A stretch of 64,000 nt of DNA, taken from the NCBI RefSeq assembly GCF_029873635.1, contig NC_080421.1:3224001-3288000 (forward strand). Reading direction: 5' to 3'. The position numbers and the translations under genes are program-made. Of the stretch, positions 57,050 through 64,000 are shown in pieces. Origin of the DNA: Malania oleifera (taxonomy: Eukaryota; Streptophyta; Magnoliopsida; Santalales; Ximeniaceae). The stretch's first letter is position 1. Each line of letters opens with the position of its first letter. The notes under the pieces were generated by a model that was not told the DNA's origin, did no database searches, and saw only the letters and a list, made by a program, of their open reading frames with translations.

Positions 57050-58394
57050 AAACCAATGGGATCTCTCTCTCTTTCTCTCTCTTCGATTCTTCGTTGTTCG
57101 TCGCTTGATTCAACACTCCGACTTTACTACGTGGATCAGGGAGGAATCTCTATGTTTTTAGCAGATCAGAAAATCGTTTCGAGGATTTTTGGGTTTTGAC
57201 CCAAAACTGAGGTAAGGGTATGATTTCAGTTTTGTTTCGGTATATATGTAGTAGTAAGAATTGTAGTGAAGTATAGTTCTTGGATGCTTAGGTTTTGGGA
57301 ACTCGGTTCATAGTTTTGGAGCCGTAGAGTTCGTATTTTAGTATTTGAGAAAATGTAAGTGGATTTTGTTTATATCAATTATTTTTGGAAATCGGAATCA
57401 GTAAACATGTAGTTTACGATTGTATGTATATTTTGGTTACTTATTTGGGAAAATCTATCGAGTGAAAATACGAGATTTTTGGGTTATAATTTTTGGGAAA
57501 ATTAGGGGTTTTGGGTATCATCTCTATTTCTATTGGAAAAATTGTATGTTGTATAAAATCGTAGTATTGAGATGACCGTACCTATATTTGTATGAAACTG
57601 TGTTTCTCGATTTGAAAACGATATGATTTGTTGTATACTCAAATAAGTGTGGAATGAAATGCTGCATGTAAAATGTTCCAGGATTTTGTATACTCGCTCG
57701 GGGCGACTAATTATCGTACACTGATAAGTATAGGGACATGAGTTCCAAAATTGTTCCAGGTTTTGTAAATCAGCTAGGGGCAGCTAATTACCATACGCTG
57801 ACGCCATGTCTCGGCTAATTACCACGGGCGAGAGTGTCCGGCTCTATATCTAAGGCTGTGAAATATTGCCTGTTCTTTCAAGTTGGTCACCGATGGTGTG
57901 AGCTACACCATACTGGCAATGATATCGTTGTGAGACTTCGGTTATTACAAGGTATCAAGTGCTTGAGTGTGACGACACTGACCGTATATTTGGTATCGTA
58001 TGTACTAAAACTGAATTGTGAAAATACTGGAACTGTGTCGTGTTATGTTTTATTTTGAATAACACTTGTATGTCACACACTAATATAATCTGCTTTCTTC
58101 CTTACTGAGAGGTGTCTCACCCTGAATATACAAATGTTTTTCAGGTTTTTCGGGTAGTCGAAACTAGCATCCTAGCATCCAAAAGCGGGGGTGTTGTTTA
58201 GCTACGTTTAGTACCTGGGTAAGTACGGGTTTGGTAACCGGGTTGTCAGTGTTGGGTTTTGTAGACACCCGAAGTATGTATTATATTTTGGGATGTATAT
58301 TTCCAGTTATGTATAGACTCTAGTATGGTATGATGTATGTATAGAAAGAATATTTCCGTTGCGTATTTGATAAGTATGGATATGTATGTAAATG

Positions 58395-60545
58395 TGTAAT
58401 AACCCAAAAAAAAATTTTAAAAAATTAATTAGTTAAAATTATTAATCAATTAATTAGTTAAACATTATTAAATTAATGTATTAAATAAACAGTTAAAAAG
58501 AAATAGTATGAAAAAAAAGACTAATTATTAATAAATATTATTAAATTAATTAATTAATTAAACAAATAAAAGGAATAGTGTGGAAAAGAAAAAAATTTGA
58601 AATAAAGATATATAAATATATATATATATATAAAATATTAAAATAATATATATTAAAAGTAATAAGATGGATTGGATTTCAAATTGAAATCCAATCCCAT
58701 CCTCTTTTTTAGCCATCTACATCTCTCTATTCTCTCTCTGTTTTTATTTCACTCCTCTGTCCTCCTCTTTCTCCTCAATTTTGTCTGCTTAATGAGCGCC
58801 GATCGGAAACGAAAGGTGCCGTTGGATTCCTTACTCCGCCACCGATATTTCTACTGGAGCAGATTTATCGTGGGAGTGGTGTAGGCACTACTTCTGGGGA
58901 AAGGTATATTTTTCCTAATTTCTCAATTTCTTGTTAAATCTGCTATTAAATTGACGATCAGGCACCACCATGGGGTCCTTGTCGTGATCGTCATCATTTT
59001 GACATAAGTAAAGTTCTAATTGGGATTTTTTAGGCCTCACTCCAAAGCGAGAGTAAGATTTGAAAATTTTGGTAATTTGACTATATTTAAGGATATATTT
59101 ATTTATTTAGAATTTATGGGTTTAGGAAATATTAAAATAATATTTTATTCAGTATTAATTACATGAAATTAGGGATTTTGATTCAGGGTCCGGGTGAGTG
59201 CCGTAGGTATTTTTCGAGGTTCTTGTTGGCGTAATTCAAGAAACCAGGTAAGGGAAAAAATATATATTAAACCAGTATTTTTTTGAATATAATGGAAAAT
59301 TAATTGTGTTATATATACGTGTATATGTTTTGGTTTGGGTTTGAAATGCCAACCATTTAAATTATATTTTTCCAAGTTTAGGGGTGTTTATTAGATATGT
59401 ATATGCGAATATAAACAAATGAAGGTGGAAAATATTTTCAAGATAATTATGTAATAAATGAAAAATATTTTCAGTATATAAACATTAAATATTGGTTAGC
59501 TTATTTTACAAAAAAGTATGAATTTTATTGCTAAATTGTGTGCCTTGAGTAAATGTAAGTTCTGTGCAAATATATGTTAAATGTATGAGATGCAGGTTAA
59601 GTAAGTAATGTATTGAGAATGAAATATGATATGAACTATGCTGTTTGTGTATATTAATGCAACCATGTAAACAGTTTAAAAATGCTGAGTAAACGGCAGA
59701 AAAATGCTGAATAAAATAGCTGAAAGATACTGGATAAAACAGTTGAAAAATACTGGGTAAATGTGTAACAGTTGAAAAATGTTGGGTAAAACAGCTGAAA
59801 GATGTTGGGTAATATATGACAGCTGAAAAATGTTAGGTAAAACAGCTGAAAGATGCTGGATAAAACAGCTGAAAGATGCTGGGTATGAAATGAAATGAAA
59901 TGAAAAGGGAAATGAATGAAATGAAAATAAAATGTGAAATGTGAACAATGTAAAATGGGAAAGAATCACTTAAAGTGAGATGAAGTGAAATGTTGAAGTT
60001 ATGAATGTAAACATAGGTGAATGGTTGAACAATGACAGAAAGAATAATCTATTATGGTATTAGTAGTATTTATGATAGTAGAACATGTTACGTTTGGACA
60101 AGACAAACTCTTCGCCCGAGGGTTTGCTGAGAAAGGCAAGTGCCCTGGTTGTATCAGGTGTAGCAATAGGCTGCATAACATGTTTGGGCAGAGGAAAACT
60201 ACTTGTATGGGCGGGTAGATTTTCCTATTCTTGGGAGCCTTCATCGGTAAACTTTTGAATGAACTATGTGAGTGCGAGATCAATTTAACACTTAAGGGCT
60301 TACTGAGTAAGGTGAGTGTCCTAGTATGCTTTAATTGTGACCTTTGGGTTGCCTAGGTATCAGAGCAGAGGGGTGCTACTTGTATGAGCGGGTAATCACC
60401 CCTATCCTTGGGTAATCTCATGGGTTAAATCTTTTACATGTGTTTGGTTAGGATCAGAGAATGATTTCAGAAATTATGTTAAGGATTTTAAAATATTAAA
60501 TTTTATGTTGTTATATAAACTCATGTTAGTCATACACTGTTTTAA
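58395..60545 (+). repeat. LTR-like module B
   Basis: Opens TGTAATAACCCAAAA. AT-rich with TATATATATA at ~58,620, then a CT-rich leader (58,720-58,780) with short open frame, GGTAAGGG-type donor-like site (59,247), a tandem array at 59,690-59,885, and two ~190-bp imperfect direct repeats (about 60,095-60,260 and 60,285-60,430: 'TTGCTGAGAAAGGCAAGTGCC' versus 'CTTACTGAGTAAGGTGAGTG', and 'CTACTTGTATGGGCGGGTA' versus 'CTACTTGTATGAGCGGGTAA'). No GTCGAC array is seen. The 3' end is cut by module C. Confidence 0.5.
59690..59885 (+). repeat. Tandem array 'ACAGCTGAAAGATGCTGGGTAAA'
   Basis: About eight imperfect units of ~22-30 bp with core GCTGAAARATGYTGGGTAAA. It lies in the intron-like part of module B, at the same place as the other elements' arrays. 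Confidence 0.85.
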
Positions 60546-60625
60546 TGTAACGACTCGAATTTAAAATAAAATTTAAACAAAAAGGAAAGGGAAATGGAAA
60601 CCAGAAATAGAAGGAGGCCGTAGAC

Positions 60626-60791
60626 TTCGTCGATAAATACAGGGGATTCGTTGACGAAGGCTTAAGAGATTTCGTCGACGAACAGAGGGCTTCGTCGACG
60701 AGAAAATGCCGAGAGGGGCTTTTGGGTCAACTGAATTTCGTCGACAAAATTTGTGAAAGACTCATCGACGAAGGTTGGACTCGTTGACAAA
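60626..60791 (+). promoter_or_regulatory. GTCGAC-palindrome array, seven sites
   Basis: Sites start at about 60,626, 60,647, 60,671, 60,691, 60,737, 60,761 and 60,780, giving intervals 21, 24, 20, 46, 24 and 19 bp, nearly the same as in module A and in 46,581-48,682. The 46-bp gap contains CCGAGAGGGG, the complement of the CTCTCGG seen in other gaps. TATAAATA follows at 60,803. Confidence 0.7.
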
Positions 60792-61599
60792 TCCAGCGAG
60801 TTTATAAATATGAAAAAATTCAATTTTAACTTAACAATTAAGAAATTTTCATTCTCTCTCTCTGCTCTTCGGTCCTCTCTCATTCTTTTGTCGATTTTGG
60901 GCCATATGTTTGCCGAATCGACAATCTAAAGTCACCACGACTCTCCTGGGGAAGTTCTCTCCAAATCTACCGGAGCGGATCGTCGGTGAAAGTAAGGAGG
61001 AAACCATCCCAAATTCAGGGTAAGGTTTTTTACTCAATTTTTGGAGTTTTGACAGTTGAGAAAAGCGTTCTACGCATGGAAATATTAAAGTTTAATACTG
61101 GAGTTTTTTTGTTTCAAGGGGTCTTGATTGGAAATGTTGGGAATCATCCCTGATTTGAGGTAAAACTTTTAAGCTGAATTTGACTTAATGGTAGATATAA
61201 GAAATGTCATACACGTTGAAATACTAGGGTTTAATTCTACGAGTTTTCAAGTTCAGGGATGTTGAGTTAAGAACCTTGTGGGTGCAAGGAAGAGTTTCTT
61301 AGGGGTTGTTCAAGGATCAGGTAAGGGGATAAACTAAGTTAGTTCTTTTTGTAATATGTATGTATATATTTATGACACTCGTTTTCAGGAAAAATACATA
61401 TGTTATGTATATGTTTTATACTTGATAAAACCCTGTTGAAAATAATGATATGTTGTATACGTGGAAAACTGGTTTAGTGTGGCATGAGTAGTAATGATTG
61501 TGACATACTGTTGTTCTGGGAATGTGGTGATATAGTTATTACGATGGAAAAATCAGCTTATAGGCCGAGATTTTTATGATGAGATTTTGTGTGATTTGC

Positions 61600-61815
61600 C
61601 GGCGTACGGGCCGTGCCATGTGATGTGAGTTGCTGGTGTACGGGCCGTGCTATGTGATGAGATTTGCCGTCATACGGCCCGTGCGATGTGATGTGATTTG
61701 CCAGCGTACGGGCCGAGCTATGTGATGTGATGTGCCAGCATACAGGCTGTGCTATGTGTAGCTGGTGTACGGGCCGAGCTACGATATAATGTGTAATACT
61801 AGCGTACGGGCCGAT
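61600..61815 (+). repeat. Tandem array 'GTACGGGCCGAGCTATGTGATG'
   Basis: About eight units of ~27 bp, the reverse complement of the array at 16,310-16,555. Shared core: TTTGCCRGCGTACGGGCCG. Confidence 0.9.
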
Positions 61816-63400
61816 GATTTTCATGATACACTTATATATGTAAAATGATATGATTAATGTGAAAATGAAAGATATGATATATCTCTGTATCACAATTTCA
61901 GTATATGTATATGATATCAGAACCTGGTTGGCTTGGTTTAGGCTAGCACTTGCACGGTACCGTTGCTATGTGTCCATGGCCCTCGTGATCATGATATCTA
62001 TGTTAACGCCGCTGTACGGAGTGGTGTGAGATTGGATGGTCGATGTGGTTATGTTTGAGAAGTGTGCTGTTATCGCCCCTGGTGTACGGACTAGTTTGGG
62101 TACACCCATTGGACCTACAGACTAGACTATCGACTTGGCAGTGGTCGGTCAACCATTGTCAGGTCCCGCCTTCGGGCCACACAACCCAGTCATGTGGGGG
62201 TAATACATGACAACAGCCAGCTAACCTACCAGGATGTTTTTTTTATGTTATTATTATGATATGAGATGAGTTATGTTATGAAATGCAGTATGTTCTGCCA
62301 TGATTTTGATATACGTATGTTTTTCCCAGATTTGTTAAACAGTATTGGATATGATATGTATGATATATGTAGAACACGGATTACTTATGTTGCCACACAC
62401 TAGTATTAGTTTATTTCCCTTACTGAGAGATGTCTCACCCCTAAAATTTCATACATTTTTCAGGAGCCCCAAATAGGAGAGCGGGAAAAGCCCCGCTGAA
62501 CTAGATCAGTTGTTTGCCCTCTTTGGAAGGGTAAGTTTTGGTAGGGATGGTATGGTTTTATGGGAATTGTCCCTAGATTTCATTTTTGATATGTATATAT
62601 GGGAGTACAGTGACTATAGTAACTCTGGTACATTGTGATGTATGTTATGATGAAATGAATATGATTGTATATTTTCTGCTGCGTAGGCTTCTGCTGTATG
62701 TTGTGTTTTATCCGTGGTACCCATGGGTCCAGGTGAATGATGACCTGTTGAGTTGGATGTGGCATTTGTGTTATTGATATAAAAAAAAAATGTGTAAAAT
62801 GAGCAGGTCATGACATTTAATATATTATTTCTTCCCTTGCTGAGATATGTCTCACCCGAATATAAATGTCTTTTTTTTTTTTTCAGGACCTCCTTGAGAT
62901 CGAGCTTAGAGAGCTCGAAGTTTTATAGTATTTTTGGGAGATATAAGAAAAAAAAACGGGTGTAAACATTTTAATGATGTTTTTAGGAATGTTAATATTT
63001 TATATTTTATGTCTTATGTTTTAAGGATGATAAGAAAAGAATGATTGTGAATACTGGATGTTTTGGGGATATGTATATATGTTGAATATAGGTGGAAGCA
63101 TGGTTTATTACGGTGTGTAGATAGATTTTAGAAAACTATAGTATTATATTTTTGGAGATTATATTTATGTTTTCCGCTGCGTATATGTTGATTATGGATT
63201 ATCAAGGATTTTATCAGGTATAACGCGTCGGACCTGGGTTTAAGGGTTTGGGGCATTATAAAATGTGTATAGGGTTTACGTGTACCCCACAGGTTCGAAC
63301 CCTCATTCAGTATAGTATCATGTATGTTTTAAATGATACAGAGACAGGTTAGGTTACTATAATCACACCTGGAACCCATCCGTGGGTTCGAGGCGTGACA

Positions 63401-64000
63401 CTCTAACTCTCTTTATTATTTCTTGAAAATCATTTTTACAAAGAGCATTTTTTATTTGGGCATTTATTTTCAAGTGTTTTACTCTCTCTTACTTGCATAT
63501 TTGAAAAATTTTTAAGAGCAAAATTTTGGGATTTTTCCACATATCTCCATGGTAAATGTGTTGTTAAAGAAACACATTTTTGCATCCATGCTTTCATTGA
63601 TAAGCCTTTATATTGCAAACATCATTTGAGAAACTAAGACACTAAGTTCTCCGACTTCTTTATTGAAAATATTTTCGAAAATATATTTGATTTAGGGTTT
63701 AAATCTTTGAGGTCCTTATCATACACATTATATTTAAAGATTGTAAAATGATTTTGAAAGCTCCCTTACTCTACTGAGCATGATTTCATATCATATTAGG
63801 ACATGTTTTAGAGCTTTAATGTTGTACATCTCTACTTGTATTTAGAAGCATTGTTTTGTACAAAAATATTTTTAATGTACTAGCTGGGTTCAACCTGTAA
63901 TTGAACTAGAGAGTCTCAGCTCTGTAAGTAAGAGAAGTTGGACTCAGCCTTATAATTGAATTGGGGTTTTCCTCGCCCCATAAGGAGAGATTGTAACGAC
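63401..64000 (+). repeat. GGTCGACC repeat, second copy, right part
   Basis: Resumes at CTCTAACTCTC after the insertion: 'ttttatttgggcatttatttt', 'gttttactctctc', 'tttgaggtccttatcatacac', 'gagagtctcagctctgtaag', each with a counterpart at 28,942-29,560. It runs off the window. Confidence 0.65.

Larger units (their letters stand above)
56665..58394 (+). repeat. LTR-like module A
   Basis: In order: GTCGAC array (56,734-56,943), TATAAATAT (56,965), CT microsatellite (57,012-57,049), GAGGTAAGGG donor-like site (57,208), a segment with two similar ~90-bp blocks (57,680-57,800, '..CCAGG.TTTTGTA.A..CTCGGGGCGACTAATTA'), TGAGAGGTGTCTCACCC (58,106), TTTTTCAG/G (58,140) and a tail to about 58,394. It matches the minus-oriented 17,456-18,735. 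Confidence 0.65.
56665..63400 (+). mobile_element. 6.7-kb composite insertion of LTR-like modules
   Basis: CTCTA lies directly before 56,665 and directly after 63,400, and the flanking repeat continues across the pair (compare the first copy at 28,886). The ends TGTAAGAACTCGACC and GGTTCGAGGCGTGACA are TG..CA with a longer imperfect inverted repeat. Inside are three successive modules that each open TGTAAYRACYC: A at 56,665, B at 58,395 and C at 60,546. No gag or pol is present. As only the outer ends have a matching target duplication, the three must have been joined before insertion or by later recombination between related LTRs. Confidence 0.7.
60546..63400 (+). repeat. LTR-like module C
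   Basis: Plus-oriented relative of 15,003-17,455. In order: TGTAACGACTCGAA, GTCGAC array (60,626-60,790), TATAAATA (60,803), CT leader (60,853), AGGGTAAGG and CAGGTAAGGGG donor-like sites (61,016; 61,316), tandem array (61,600-61,815), a block antiparallel to 15,880-16,140, TGAGAGATGTCTCACC (62,434), TTTTTCAG/GAGCCCC (62,456), then a second divergent TGAGATATGTCTCACC (62,842) and TTTTTCAG/GACC (62,878), and ...CGAGGCGTGACA. The doubled 3' block suggests another internal fusion. Confidence 0.65.

Noticed and set aside
63990..64000. TGTAACGAC at the window end as another LTR start
   Set aside because: The matching position in the first repeat copy (near 29,560) reads GGTTGTAACAGC within the repeat, so it is ordinary repeat sequence there.

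Overview
This window reads as nuclear DNA of a flowering plant, most likely a eudicot. It is AT-rich, its genes are split by short GT-AG introns, and its closest protein matches that I recognise are Arabidopsis-type genes. Most of the length is layered retroelement debris. I cannot name the species.

Two host genes are visible, both on the minus strand. At 7,973-9,400 lie six exons of a mitochondrial-type DnaJ/Hsp40 protein (GFA2-like), ending after the J domain. Its 3' exons are not seen, and a 4.6-kb LTR retrotransposon lies just downstream. At 32,452-36,507, with a 5'-UTR exon up to about 37,560, is a clade D protein phosphatase 2C gene in four coding exons. Its last exon has a net 2-base deficit that removes the conserved metal-binding Asp-Asp segment, and its original 3' end lies in a triplicated ~80-bp repeat.

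Element layout, left to right: LTR retrotransposon 3,119-7,695 (TSD TGACG) holding a gypsy protease relic and an internally deleted L1 LINE; GC-rich duplicated repeat ~11,105-12,890; foldback MITE 13,113-13,546; copia LTR plus gag relic 13,877-14,810; three minus-oriented long LTR-like units 15,003-19,650; a minus copia LTR with primer site at 20,653; a Cassandra TRIM with 5S-like sequence 21,939-22,410; a decayed Helitron Rep/helicase 22,410-25,022; a long LTR-like repeat with GGTCGACCGAA motifs, split by a 2-kb insertion, 26,070-29,950; a hAT-like MITE 39,800-40,312; a LINE RNase H relic ~43,690-44,080; two abutting long solo-LTR-like elements 46,581-50,536 sharing CTATT duplications; a TRIM cluster 50,809-52,284; and a second GGTCGACCGAA repeat (55,917-64,000) split by a 6.7-kb composite insertion (56,665-63,400, TSD CTCTA).

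The most notable structure is in the long LTRs. Six carry arrays of a CpG-rich palindrome, TTCGTCGACGAA, beside a TATA box and followed by a CT-repeat leader. Spacing is conserved at about 20-25 bp with one ~46-51 bp central gap, and most variants are CG to TG/CA changes. A separate repeat family has the related palindrome GGTCGACC in the same position before a TATA box. The long LTRs also share an intron-like layout: a GAGGTAAG donor-like site, then TGAGAGGTGTCTCACC, then TTTTCAG/G.
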